This document shows, one piece after another, positions 1 to 10,889 of a DNA stretch of 64,000 bases. The position numbers and the translations under genes were made by a program. Source of the stretch: Papio anubis (Eukaryota > Chordata > Mammalia > Primates > Cercopithecidae); NCBI RefSeq assembly GCF_008728515.1, contig NC_044977.1:168873139-168937138 (forward strand), in the 5' to 3' direction. The notes under the pieces are model-generated. The model had not been told where the DNA came from and ran no database searches. It saw only the letters and a list, made by a program, of their open reading frames with translations. Position 1 is the stretch's first letter. The number at the start of each line of letters is the position of its first letter.

Positions 1-59
1 ATATAACTGATATAGAAAGTTATTTCTCATTCTTTCCTATTTTGGAAATGGGGGAAAGA

Positions 60-430
60 TGTGTGGCTAGTTACCAAACCCCTTTCAGCTTTGGGCTACA
101 CAACCACTAGATATTTTCCAGCCTCCCTTGCAGCTAGGTATGACCATGAGACTGAGTTTCAGCCAGAGAAATGTGAGTAGAAATTAAGGGCACCATTTCC
201 ACACCTGGCTCATAAAAACCTCCCTGTGTGATGCTCTTTATCCTTTTATGATCACTGCCAACAAGTATAGGAAATGTGAAAACCATATGATGAAGATGAA
301 AGAGTGACCATACCATGGGAGGATGGGTCACTGAATTGCCAACTAAACAAGAGCTGCCTGACCTGGAACACCTGAACTGTCGTGTAAACAAGAAATAAAC
401 TTACTGCATTAAGCCTCTGAGATTCAGTTC
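60..430 (+). repeat. Ancient LTR-like repeat, family not named
   Basis: The stretch reads like a widespread primate LTR-type repeat. It opens with CCAGCCTCCCTTGCAGCTAGG, continues with an ACCATGAGACTGAGTTTC segment, has a CATAAAA box-like motif in the middle, and ends with an AATAAAC polyadenylation-type signal followed by TTAAGCCTCTGAGATT. I recognise the pattern from mammalian repeats but cannot name the family safely. No coding potential is visible. Confidence 0.4.
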
Positions 431-1137
431 TGAGCTTGTTGCAGCAGCTGGCATTACCTTAATATATAGTTTTATAGCACAAGTATTCTCAACAGGTTCA
501 TAGTAAAGACTGCTCCTACAAGGTAGTGATGATAAGGGTATGGCAGATGGTTCTGTTAACAATAAAGCCAGTCTCCCAAAAGATGGGGTCTTCCCCTTGT
601 TTGGTGTCATGAAGCCAATACACAAAACTAAAAGTGAGTATCCAGCAGTGCAGACTTCATTCAATGGCCATGGAACTAAGAAGTGGGAGCAGGGCTCACA
701 AATAAGCTTCTCAACTAGTGAGGAGTTTAAAATATAGGGTTTCTCTAATGAAGGGGTTGGATATTAAAAGCAAAGGGTGGAAGTGGTAGAATAGTAAACT
801 TCTTAGAACCAGAGTGCTGCCTTCCTCTGTCCTTTTATGGCTTCTTCTGGTCATTGTCATGGCAATTGTAACCTCATGGTGCTGGTGGGAGTGTCATTTT
901 GCATGAAAATGAGATTATAATGAAGCTTGAGGTGTTTCCAAGGTCGTTAGGTTGGCTATCTTGGTTCTAACCAGTCTCAGCTGGTCGGGTTACAAAGGGA
1001 GCTTTTTATCACAGCCATCTTGTTTCTTAAAGATAAACAGAGTTAGGATAGGGTGAAATTTCAATTCTGTCACATAGACATTACACCAGGTAACAGTTCC
1101 AAAGATGGCTACCAAAAGTTTTTTTAAACATGCCACT
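431..1137. other. No assignable gene or repeat
   Basis: Ordinary AT-rich sequence. A 65-codon open frame at 540-737 has no recognisable protein signature, and I see no promoter, splice or repeat structure. Confidence 0.4.
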
Positions 1138-1835
1138 CCTCCACTCCTCCTTTCAAGAAGTAGTTTGTTTCCCCCTCTCCTTGAATCTGCAAGATCCTAT
1201 GACTTGTTTTGACCAATATAAAACAGTAGAAGTGTCCTTATACCACTTCAAGCCTAACCTTTAAAAGCCCAAACAGATTTTTTTTTTTTTTTTTTTTTTT
1301 GAGACGGAGTCTAGCTCTGACGCCCAGGCTGGAGTGCAGTGGTGCAATCTCGGCTCACTGCAAGCTCCGCCTCCCGGGTTCATGCCATTCTCCTGCCTCA
1401 GCCTCCCAAGTAGCTGGGACTACAGGTGCCCACCACCGCGCCTGGCTAATTTTTTGTATTTTTAGTAGAGGTGGGGTTTCACCACGTTAGCCAGGATGGT
1501 CTCGATCTCCTGACCTTGTGATCCGCCCACCTTGGCCTCCCAAAGACAGCTTTTAGTTTTAGTTTCATGAAACCCAGTGTTCATGCTGTAAGGAAGCACA
1601 GTCTCTCCTAAAGACAGGGACCACTTGAAGGGACCCTGGAGGATGAGCTGCCACGTGGAGGATGAGGCCACATGGAAAAGACTCAAAGTAACACAGCCAA
1701 CTGCCAGCTTCAAGTACCCAGGCCTTACCAAGACAGCCTTCTTTCCAGCCTAGCCACGTGACTGACTGAACTGTCTAGACAACCACAGAATCACAATACA
1801 CAATGAACTGTTATTTTAAATGACTAAGTTGTTAC
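1138..1835 (+). repeat. MLT1-type MaLR LTR split by an Alu
   Basis: CCCCCTCTCCTTGAATCTG followed by GACTTGTTTTGACCAATA is the conserved 5' half of MLT1-class LTRs. The 3' half resumes after the Alu at about 1546 and ends in an AAATGACTAAGTTGTTACA motif equivalent to the usual AAGCCACTAAGTTTTGG end. The element is old and heavily diverged. The sense strand is the given strand. Confidence 0.6.
1278..1545 (-). mobile_element. AluY-type SINE, 5'-truncated
   Basis: A 23-base T run is followed by GAGACGGAGTCTAGCTCTG and a full right and left monomer in antisense. The element stops at GGCCTCCCAAAG, so it lacks about the first 28 bases of the Alu (the GTGCTGGGATTACAGG...GCC end when read on this strand). 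The flanks share only ACAG, so the target-site duplication is unclear. It interrupts an MLT1 LTR. Confidence 0.93.
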
Positions 1836-2159
1836 AGGTTTTGCCAGGGAGAGGGGTATGGAGGAATGATTGTCACACCATAGGAGATAACAGATACATT
1901 GTGGTTTTTATTAAAGAAGTAAACAATTTACAGTAAGAGATACTCTGAGAAGTGATATTCCCTTGATTGGGTTTTCAGCTTTGAAATTCCAAAATATTAA
2001 TATGTTCTCCATCAAATAAATAAATGCCAAATAAGCATCTTTACCTGTTAACAAATATGCCCCAATTTCTACATAAAAAATACAAATAGTATATTTTTGC
2101 TAAAATAAAGGTAAACTCACATAGAAATGGGTGAAAACTGAAAATGTCCCTTTCATGCT

Positions 2160-2430
2160 TCTTTCACAGCTCCAAAACACTCCCCTTCCTAGAGGCAACT
2201 GCTGAGGACATTTTAGTTTTTGGTGTGTTTTAGTTAGTCATCCAGGTTTTTGCCTATGAAATATCTGTGTGTTTGTATATGTATGTAGCTTTCTGTATTC
2301 AAATATTTGAATCAGACTGTACATGTTCTTTTGCAACTCATAGAATTCATTTTTGAAGGAATAAATATTCCATGAGAGACTATATCAAGGGACATTATTT
2401 TTTCATACCTGTGCTTTCTTTTTGCCAAGT
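2160..2430 (-). repeat. Old L1 3'-region fragment (antisense), tentative
   Basis: CCCCTTCCTAGAGGCAACTGCTGAG, GGTGTGTTTTAG and GTACATGTTCTTTTGCAACTC parallel an antisense L1M-class segment common in mammalian genomes, in which AGAGGTAACCACTG precedes TGTTCTGCAACTTGC. Divergence is high, so this is a family-level guess. Confidence 0.35.
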
Positions 2431-3439
2431 CTACATTTAGTAGCTTATCTCTGCTAGGACCAAGAGTGTGCCACCAACTATTTCCCTCCTTTGATTTAAG
2501 TATATTGTATAACAAGAGTTTTGGAAATGCAGACAATCATTCCCACAGAGAAGTTTCTTATCTCTTTGATACTGAGGCATTTTCATTGCACGAATACTTG
2601 TTTTTCAGGTTTATGTTTTGACTATTTCTCAATAGTCTTCAATCAAGAAAAAATGGTGATGGAGAGATAAAGCTTTGATGTTCACATTATCAACTTATTG
2701 CAAACAAAGATTGTGAGGGCACTAATAATCTTTTGCTCTCTCAAAATTGTAACATAGTCCCAAGCTTGGGAAGGGGAGAATGAGATACACATGAACATGT
2801 ATACAAATTTTTCTCCTTGTTTGTATCTCTTTGTTCCCAGATTCTTGAGTCAGTCAACTTTGAAAAAGCTAATAGCCATGTAGAGTAATTTCTCGGATCA
2901 AAACAGCCAGGTTTCTTGAATGCCAGACATCTTTAAAGATGGATAATTTTTGGTACTTTAATTCCAGAAGAAAATGCACATCGTCGTCTTTGAATACCTA
3001 GAGATAAATACCATGCCCTAAGGTGTTCGCAGTGCACAAACTTAAGAAGAAAGGAATTCTGTATTTAGACAATGGATGAAAAGAGACTTTTTCATTTCAT
3101 TAACAAAATATGAAGTAGGATATCTTTGTATCTGGTTTCAACAGCATATGTATCTTCTTTCAACCAACAATATAGAATATGTGCATTTGTGAGAGAATTC
3201 CACCGAGTTGAATGCCCTTCAGTATCAGGCAATGGCCCGGTTGAGACACACAATTTTCATTTCATGAGAGCAATATACTTAGCACGATGTTTCTTCAGTT
3301 ATTGGTACATATCCCTTTGGTGTATTTGACAGTATCAAGAAGCAACTGATAATAATAACAACTGTAGCAGAGTGTATCTCCTAAGATGGTCTAAATAATA
3401 TCTCTTACCTCACATAATCTTATGATACAACTCCATCCA
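2431..3439. other. No assignable gene or repeat
   Basis: AT-rich sequence. Open frames of about 60-74 codons occur on both strands with no protein signature. I see no simple repeat or repeat-family consensus. Confidence 0.4.
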
Positions 3440-3892
3440 TTAAAATATGAGATCTGTATTCCCTCTTCTTGAAACTGGCTGGACTTTTGTGACTGGTCAA
3501 AGAGATAGGGTACGGTGGAAGAGATGCTGCACGACTTCTGAGGGTAGCTTCTGCCTGGCAGCTGGACAATCATGCTTTGAACACTGAGCCTTTACATATG
3601 CAAGATAATGGCCCCAAAGCAGCAATGCTGTGAGAAAGTCCAAAACAGCCCACTCATGAGAACAAATGAAAAGCCCAGAAACATCATGAAGAGAAACGTC
3701 CAGTCAGCTCCCAGCTACTCCAGTCCCTCATTGTTCCAGCTATAGTTCCTCAAACCAGAATCATCCAGTCAAGCCCTTCCCAAACTCCTGACCCACAAAA
3801 AGCATGAGAGAGAATAAAATGGTTACTCCTGTTCTAAGTCACAGGGTTTCAGGGTGCCTTGTTACAAAGCAGTACATAACTAGAACAATACC
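3440..3892 (+). repeat. MLT1-type MaLR LTR
   Basis: TTCCCTCTTCTTGAAACTGGCTGGACTTTTGTGAC matches the MLT1 pattern of CCCTTGAATCTGGGCTGG...TTGTGAC in spaced form. The 3' part has CTCCTGACCCACA, AATAAAATGGTTACT and a CTAAGTCACAGGGTTTC end. Similar LTRs lie at 1138 and 5345. It looks like a solo LTR; no internal region was seen. Confidence 0.6.
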
Positions 3893-3984
3893 TAATATTT
3901 ATTGAGCTATAGAATTGAGTATATAATATTTTATTCAATTTATTAAACACATAGTATTTGTGTAGTCAGGATTCAAGGATTTTA

Positions 3985-4165
3985 GATGTATTAATTTATT
4001 AATTCATTTAATGCTTTTATTAAACTCCTGTGAGGTAGGTATAATTACTCTATTTCAAAGATAAGAAAACTGGAGCAAAGAGTGCTTTTGTAACGTTTCC
4101 AAAGTCATAGTAGTAGATGGCAAAGGAAGGGTTTACCTCTGAACATCTAGCTCCTGAGTCAATAC
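3985..4165 (-). repeat. MIR SINE (antisense)
   Basis: CTCCTGTGAGGTAGGTATAATTACTC followed by AAGATAAGAAAACTGGAGCAAAGAG and AACGTTTCCAAAGTCATAGTAG follows the antisense MIR core: GAGGTAGGTACTATTATT, GATGAGGAAACTGAGGC, then CCCAAGGTCACACAGC. MIRs are tRNA-derived SINEs mobilised by L2 and predate the placental radiation. Confidence 0.6.
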
Positions 4166-4169
4166 TTTA

Positions 4170-5340
4170 TTGTATTATTTCTTTATTATTATGATATATT
4201 TAGAATTGCCATTGATGTATGTATTTATATATCACATACATTCATATCAACATGCATCTGTATCAACCACAGTTATATTATTGGATAGAATATAAATATT
4301 CAGAACTTTAAGATAACACACAAGACTTCAGAAAAATATCTGCCTGAAGCTATTCATCCAGACTCTCTGGAAATCATGCCTCTTAAAGCATTTCCTGAAA
4401 AAGTGTTTTCATTTTGTTCTGTTTTGTTATCACAGACTTGGCATTTCACTGAGAGTCATTACATGAAATTGTGATATGGAAACTACTTCTACATAATCAG
4501 TCAGAAGCAATATTGTAGATCTCTAACAAGGCATTAGAAAAAACACCTGTTAGAATTTGTATTATGATAATGCACACAATATCTAGACACTAAAATATTG
4601 TGCCTCTTTGAGGCACTTTTCTGCAATGAATTTTCTTGTCTGGTTTCTCCCACTTCAGGCTTTAAAATATTCACTGTAGATGGAATCCAAAGTATCAGAG
4701 TATAGAAATACCTAGAAGGGTTATTTATCTTGGGAATACATATTTAAAAGTAGTGATTAAGAATTACTTGTATTGAAAGCAACAGAGAGTTTAACATACC
4801 AATTATTTATAACAAATTCTAAAGACTATGCAGCAGTACCCAAATCTTTAGTTCATCCTTACAATTGAGTTGATGATAAACCATAACTTTTATGGCTAGA
4901 ACATGACCTCAGAAGTGGAACCATCTGCATCTTCTCAGATGGGCATTTGTTTCATAAACAGGACCACACCTCACATTTGTGGAGCCCAAGGTACAAGTAC
5001 AAATGAAGACCTACATACCATGTATCTAAATATGGAAAAATTATCACTTATGCTGCACCTACAGACTGGCCAGCATTTCCACCCAGGGACCTCATAGCTA
5101 TTTTGGGGAGGTCACCATGAGGATTCAGGGGCTAACAGAGTCACATTCTCCTTTGGTTTTTAGCCCTGCTGCCTATGAGCATGAGAGGCAATACAGATCT
5201 ACTTGGGGCAGGGCACGTATTTCCCTACCACTTATATTTGCTCACTAAACTTATGAAAATTTGCTGTTGTTAGGCAATCTGCAATGGCTTTATACATCTA
5301 CAATCTGTAAATTCTTTCAAATTCCACCCATCAAAAGGTC
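4170..5340. other. No assignable gene or repeat
   Basis: AT-rich sequence without a clear repeat consensus. Short frames such as 4903-5097 show no domain, and nothing regulatory is evident. Confidence 0.35.
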
Positions 5341-5344
5341 GACT

Positions 5345-5800
5345 CTAATTCCTTTCCCCTTGACTATGATCCAATCATGATGACTTGGTTCCAGTAAGAA
5401 CAATGTTATACAAGTAAACTCTGTATAACTTTCAAGGCTAGTTTAAAGGAAGCAGTGACATAACTTCCAGCTGGATCCCCTGCCTTTCGTGTGTGTGTGC
5501 GTGCACGTGTGTGTGTGTGTGTGTGTCCCACTGACTCTTGGAAATCATAGCCTTAGAGAGATCGTGCATAGGTGTTGCAGGTGACAGCCTCAACTGAGAC
5601 ACCAGGCTGTGGCCAGCATCACCACCAGACATGTGAGTGAAGGAGGCTTTCGACTATTGCAGCCCAACTGATACTGAGTGGACCAGAGACAAGCTCTTCC
5701 CACCAAGCTAACTCTGCTCAAATTTCAGATTTGCAAGCAAAACAAATGTTTCTGTTGTTTTAAACCCCTGAGTTTGGAGGTGGTTAAGCAGCAATAGATA
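5345..5800 (+). repeat. MLT1-type MaLR LTR with internal (GT)n
   Basis: CCTTTCCCCTTGACTATGATCC begins an MLT1-like LTR. CAGACATGTGAGTGAAGGAGGC and the terminal TTTCTGTTGTTTTAAACCCCTGAGTTTGGAGGTGG plus AGCAGCAATAGATA are characteristic of the 3' half. A GT microsatellite (5488-5526) lies in its middle. Confidence 0.62.
5488..5526. repeat. (GT)n microsatellite, interrupted
   Basis: About 39 bases of GT alternation broken by GC steps (GTGCGTGCACGTG). It is probably length-polymorphic and lies inside an MLT1-type LTR. Confidence 0.95.
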
Positions 5801-8286
5801 CCCACAATGCAAAGTTAAATACTACTTTTCCTAATGGCATGTTATAATGTAAAATACCCCAGATTTCTAAGTCAGAAGATCTGAGAATTTGAATCAAAAC
5901 TCCAACATTTACTAGTGTGTGGATATACGTCACTTATTTTAGCTTTTGTTTTCTCACTGATGTGACAGAACAACCCTCCCTCAGAGATATCAAGAGTATT
6001 CAAAAGGGAAGTGTATGCGGAAGAATGGAATTCAGGACACTTCACATTTTGTAAATGTTTCTTGAATCCGTATCTCACCATTCCAGATACTTACTCTTTG
6101 TTCTTTCTCTATCTCTATCACTTTTCCATGAGGGCTGAGAAATGTGGAAGTTATGCCTGCCACATCTGTATCTAAAAGTGTGAATAAACTATATTTTATT
6201 TTTAAACTGAGAAATTACTAGTAGATAATTCTTCAGATCATTACCCGATGAACCATTCAAAGAAGAAACTCAATACTGACAGGTTTTCCTTCTGGAAGTA
6301 ATTGAAGACCCCAGAAAGAACAATATTATGTGTTCCACTGAGAAAGTACTCATTGATTCATCTTGTATATATGCCTTCTCCCTGAAATGTATGCCTGAGG
6401 GAGGAAAATGCTCTCGATTAATGCCTCCCACTTCTTGATTCTGTAACCTACTCATGCTATAATGTTAGAATGCTCTGCATCCTAAAGGATTATTCAAAAA
6501 CAGAATCTGACTTGAAAGGCTGACTTTTCTAGAAGCTAAACTTCAGAGATACTAAGTCTTATTTTTTTTTAATTATCTCTTAATGTTTTCTAAATGGCAT
6601 CAGAAGATGAATTTCAAAGAACTATAATTGATTTAAGATTTCACTTACCAAACAAACACAGTAAAAGATGATATCAAACATCTGCAGTTTTCAATCACAT
6701 AGCTCGCAAAGAAGCACAAAATGGTTTTAGTGAAGTGCATAATTTGCCATCCTTGCCATCAAAGGTAATTTTAAATACATAATTCACAATGCCCATTGAC
6801 AGCAGGTCTCTCTTGTTCGGTATTAATCTGCCAGGATGAGTCTTGAAACATCAATGTCTCTCAATTAAAAGCATAAACTTTAAAAATGAGAAATAAAATC
6901 ATGGTGGTATGAACAGGGCACGGGTGGGTAATTGACAAGCCTACATAATGTGGAAAAATCATAGGTTAGAGGAAAAGTCATAATAATAATATAAAGCTTT
7001 GGATTTGCACAGCCACTTCCCCTGAAGAGATCAAAGCCCCTTATATACATTATCTCATTAATCCCCCTGCTACCTGCTGCTTTGGCAATGTCAGGGCAGA
7101 CACCCATCAGTGACTATTCTGTGGCCATCAGTGTCCTGTGTAGTAGCCTATTGTGAACCCTATTACTTTCATTCTCTTTTCTGTAATAAAGTGTGAGATT
7201 AGCGTTCGAGTCACAGCTGGAGATGCAAGGCAGCATCAGTTCTTAAACCAATTTATCCCTTTCCCCAACTTGTCACACTACACAGATAACTACCTAAAAT
7301 ATTTCCATCGACAGGTACGCTATTAACGGGCTGTAACTGTGTCTCTGAAAGAGAGTTCAAAGACATCAAAAACATCTGTAACTACTAATTAGAGACTCGC
7401 TTAACTACATGAGATTATTTCGGAAAACAGGTTAGCTGTGGGACTCATTTGTTGCTCAACACCCCAGACATTTCAGACATTTGATTTTTTTCAACGTTCT
7501 CTTCCCACCTCCTGTTAGAAAGATTACATGCCTGTTACAGTGCATGTATGTGTAGATTCATGAAAAGCAAGAAACAAAAAACACTATTTTGCTATCATGC
7601 ATTCTAACATTTCTGAAAACCAGATCACCAAAATCTTATTTTATTTCCCTTTATTTATTGTATTTCAGAAAAAATAAACCTCTGTGAAATATAACTGTTT
7701 TTCAAATGCTACTCATTCATATTTCATCAATAAAATTGTCAAACTACAACTCATCTTTCTTGAGGAAGAAAAAAGTACGTTGGTTTAGTATCCTATATCT
7801 ATGACATATAAACCTTCATGTATGCTAATAGTTTTACTACAGTGATTGGGTATTTCTTTGATAATCAATCCAAGGATTATACCTGCCACCTCAAATTTTC
7901 TTTGAGAATAAAATTCAAAAACTATGTGTGCATTGAAATTGCAAATCAATGGCTTCACATCTAAATATAATTAATTATTAAGAAACATAACCAATGTTTT
8001 AATTTCCTGGAAGGAATACACCTTGATTCTAGGGTATGTAGCCAAAGAAGGGTCACATGAAAACTTTCAGATTATGCCTGCATAGAGCTACTACCTTGAA
8101 TTTTTGTACAAAATAAAATGATTGGTATCCATGTGAACTGTAACAACACCCACATTTTGGGAGAAATTTTATTTTCCTATGTAGATCCATTATGAAAAAG
8201 TTGAAGAAGCATTTAAAATGGTGATGACTAAGTTTGGGTACTTGGTGATTTTATTACTTAATATGCTAGTATTGTATTTAAACTAA
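5801..8286. other. No assignable gene or repeat
   Basis: About 2.5 kb of AT-rich sequence without a coding frame above 75 codons and without a family consensus I can name. A short purine-pyrimidine mix near 7000-7100 is slightly more GC-rich but shows no protein signature. Confidence 0.35.
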
Positions 8287-8298
8287 AATTGTATTGCT

Positions 8299-9850
8299 CC
8301 ATTTATTGAATAGGGAGTACTTTCCCAATTATTTTTGTCAACTCTGTCAAAGAACAGTTCACTGTAAGTGTGTGGCTTTATTTCTGTTTTCTCTGTTCTG
8401 TTCCATTGGTCTATATGTCTGTTTTTGTACCAGTACCATGCTGTTTTGGTTACTATAGCCTTATAGTACAGCCTGAAGTTGGGTAATGCGATGCTTCTAG
8501 CTTTGTTCTTTTTGCTTAGGATTGCTTTGGCAGTTTGGGCTCTTATTTGGCTCCATATGAATTTTAGAATTTTTTTCTAATTCTGTGAAAAGTAGTATTG
8601 GTAGTTTGATAGGGATACTTTTCACCAGATACAAAAATTAACTCAAAATGGATGAAAAATTTAAATTAAGACCTTAAACTGTAAGAATACTAGAAGAAAA
8701 GCTAGGAAACACCATTCTGGAGGATGGCATTGGGAAAGAATTTGTAACTAAGTCCTCAACAGCAATTGCAACAAACACAAAAACTGACTAGTGAAATCTA
8801 ATTAAAGAGCTTCTGCACAGCAAAAGAAAATAGCAATAAACAGAAAACCTACAGAATGGGAGAAAATATTCACAAACTATGCTTCTGACAGAGATCTAAT
8901 AACCAGTATCTATAAGGAACTTAATTAAAGAAGCAAAAACAAATAACCCCATTAAAAAGCAGGCAAAAGATACAAACAGACACTTCTCAAAAGAAGGCAT
9001 ACATATGCCAACAAACATATGAAAAAATTTTCATCATCACTAATTGTCAGAGAAATGCAAATCAATCCACAATGAGATACTATCTCACACCAGTCAGAAT
9101 GGCTATTATTAAAAAGTCAAAAAACAATAGATGCTGGTGAGGCTGTGGAGAAAAGAAAACAATTATACACTGTTGGTGGAAATATAAATTAGTTTAGCCA
9201 CTGTGGAAAACAGTTTCAATATTTCTCAAAGAACTTAAAACCTAGAACTACCACTAGACCCAATAATCCCACTACTGGGTATATACACAACAGAATATAA
9301 ATTATTCTACTAAAAAGACACAGGCACTCATACATTCCTTGTAGCACTATTCACAATAGCAAAGACAAGGAATCAACCTAGATGCCCGTCAATGGTGGAC
9401 CGAATAAAGAAAATGTTGTACACATATACTATAGAATACTATGCAACCACCAAAATAAAAAGAACAATATCATGTCCTTTGCAGCAACATGGATGAAGCT
9501 GGAGGTCATTAAGTGAATTAATGCAGGAACAGAAAACCAAATACCAATTGTTCTCACTTATAAGTGAGAACTAAACAATGGATATTTATGGGCATAAAGA
9601 CGGCAACAATAGACATGGGAACTATCAGAGATGGGGGGGGGGAAGAGAGAAAAGGCTGTAAAACTAACTATTGGGTACTATGCTAAGTACCTGGATAATG
9701 GGTTCATTTGTACTCTAAACCTCAGCATCATGCAATATACCCGGATGATAAACCTACACACATGCTTCCTGAATCTAAACGTTGAAATTATAAAACAAAT
9801 TAAAATAATAAAAAATCATTTGAAAATAAAAGTAAAAATAAAAATAAAGG
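8299..9850 (+). mobile_element. 5'-inverted (twin-primed) L1, L1PB/L1MA grade
   Basis: Bases 8299-8626 are L1 ORF2 in antisense (CCATTGGTCTATATGTCTG, GTACCAGTACCATGCTGTTTT), and 8627-9850 are ORF2 C-terminus plus 3' UTR in sense (GAGCTTCTGCACAGCAAAAG, CACTACTGGGTATATAC). The two blocks come from neighbouring parts of ORF2 with a small gap between them, the classic 5' inversion. Flanks AATTGTATTGCT (8287-8298) and AACTGTATTGCT (9851-9862) form a 12-base target-site duplication with one difference. The 3' UTR ends in an A-rich, decayed tail. No intact frame remains. Confidence 0.92.
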
Positions 9851-9937
9851 AACTGTATTGCTTTTACAAAAGGCTGGGTTAAGGCCAGGCTGCCCCATCT
9901 GCCTGCTAGGTTCAGCTACTAGTCTTTAAGACCCCTG

Positions 9938-10085
9938 TACTCTAAGTGTGGTCCTGGGCATCGTTTTAGGTTTATTAGAGATGCAGGATCTAAGGCACTA
10001 CTGAATATAAATCCCCAACCTAATGGATCAGAATCTACATTTTCCATGATCCCAAAATTACTCCTAAAATTTGAGGAAGCACTAA
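9938..10085 (+). mobile_element. MER5A-like hAT/Charlie DNA transposon fragment
   Basis: GTGTGGTCCTGGGCATCG, TTATTAGAGATGCAGGATCTAAGGC, TACTGAATATAAAT and GGATCAGAATCTACATTTTC track the MER5A order of GTGGTCCCCGGACC, TTAGAAATGCAAATTC and CTGAATCAGAAACTC. The terminal repeat is degraded. It lies immediately downstream of the twin-primed L1. Confidence 0.5.
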
Positions 10086-10583
10086 GTTGAAATATTATCA
10101 GAAACTTAAAACACAAAATTAAAGAGACTATCTTAACATAACAGAAGTTTCTGTAGCAAAGTAACATATTTGGTCCAATCTATTTTCACCCATCAGATCA
10201 CCAGCACTACTACTCCTTGTTGCCTGTTCTCCATTTTCAAAATGTGCCTTGTTCTGTTAGGTAAATGAAACATAAACAGAGCAAAAAGGTCTGTTGTTGG
10301 TCCCTTTTTGGACTTTCAACAATGACATTTTCTGTCACAAAAATCAATAAGGGAGACTGTGGATTATACAAAGCGGGAAAGGAAAGGAAATGCACAGCTT
10401 GGGGGTCCCAGTTCTCCTTTGCTTCAGATACTGTCCAGTTTTACTCTTCTTCATTTTAATTAATTGGCTTACCCTCCTCCGGTGTGACATGCTAGTGTCA
10501 TAAATTGAAATGAAATGCATTTAAACTCTTTCTGCTTCTTTATTTTATTGTCCTCATGTCATTTTGCTATGAAAATGTCCCTA

Positions 10584-10879
10584 CCCAGCACTTTGGGAGG
10601 CTGAGGCAGGCAGATCACGAGGTCAGGAGATCAAGACCATCCTGGCTAACACAGTGAAACCCCGTCTCTACTAAAAATACAAAAACTTAGCTGGGCATGG
10701 TGGTGTGTGCCTATAATCACAGCTACTCGGAAGACTAATGCAGGAGAATCACTTGAACCCGGGAGGCTGAGGTTGCAGTGAGCCAAGATTATGCCATTCC
10801 ACTCCAGCCTGGGAAACAGAGTGAGACTCCATCTCGAAAAAAGAAAAAAGAAAAAAAATAAAAAAGGAAAGAAAGAAAT
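10584..10879 (+). mobile_element. AluS-type SINE, slightly 5'-truncated
   Basis: The element begins at CCCAGCACTTTGGGAGGC, so it lacks about the first 30 bases, and runs through both monomers to ACTCCATCTCGAAAAAAG with an A-rich tail. AAAATGTC occurs at 10572-10579 and again at 10880-10887, a short target-site duplication. Many substitutions indicate middle age. Confidence 0.92.
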
Positions 10880-10889
10880 AAAATGTCAC

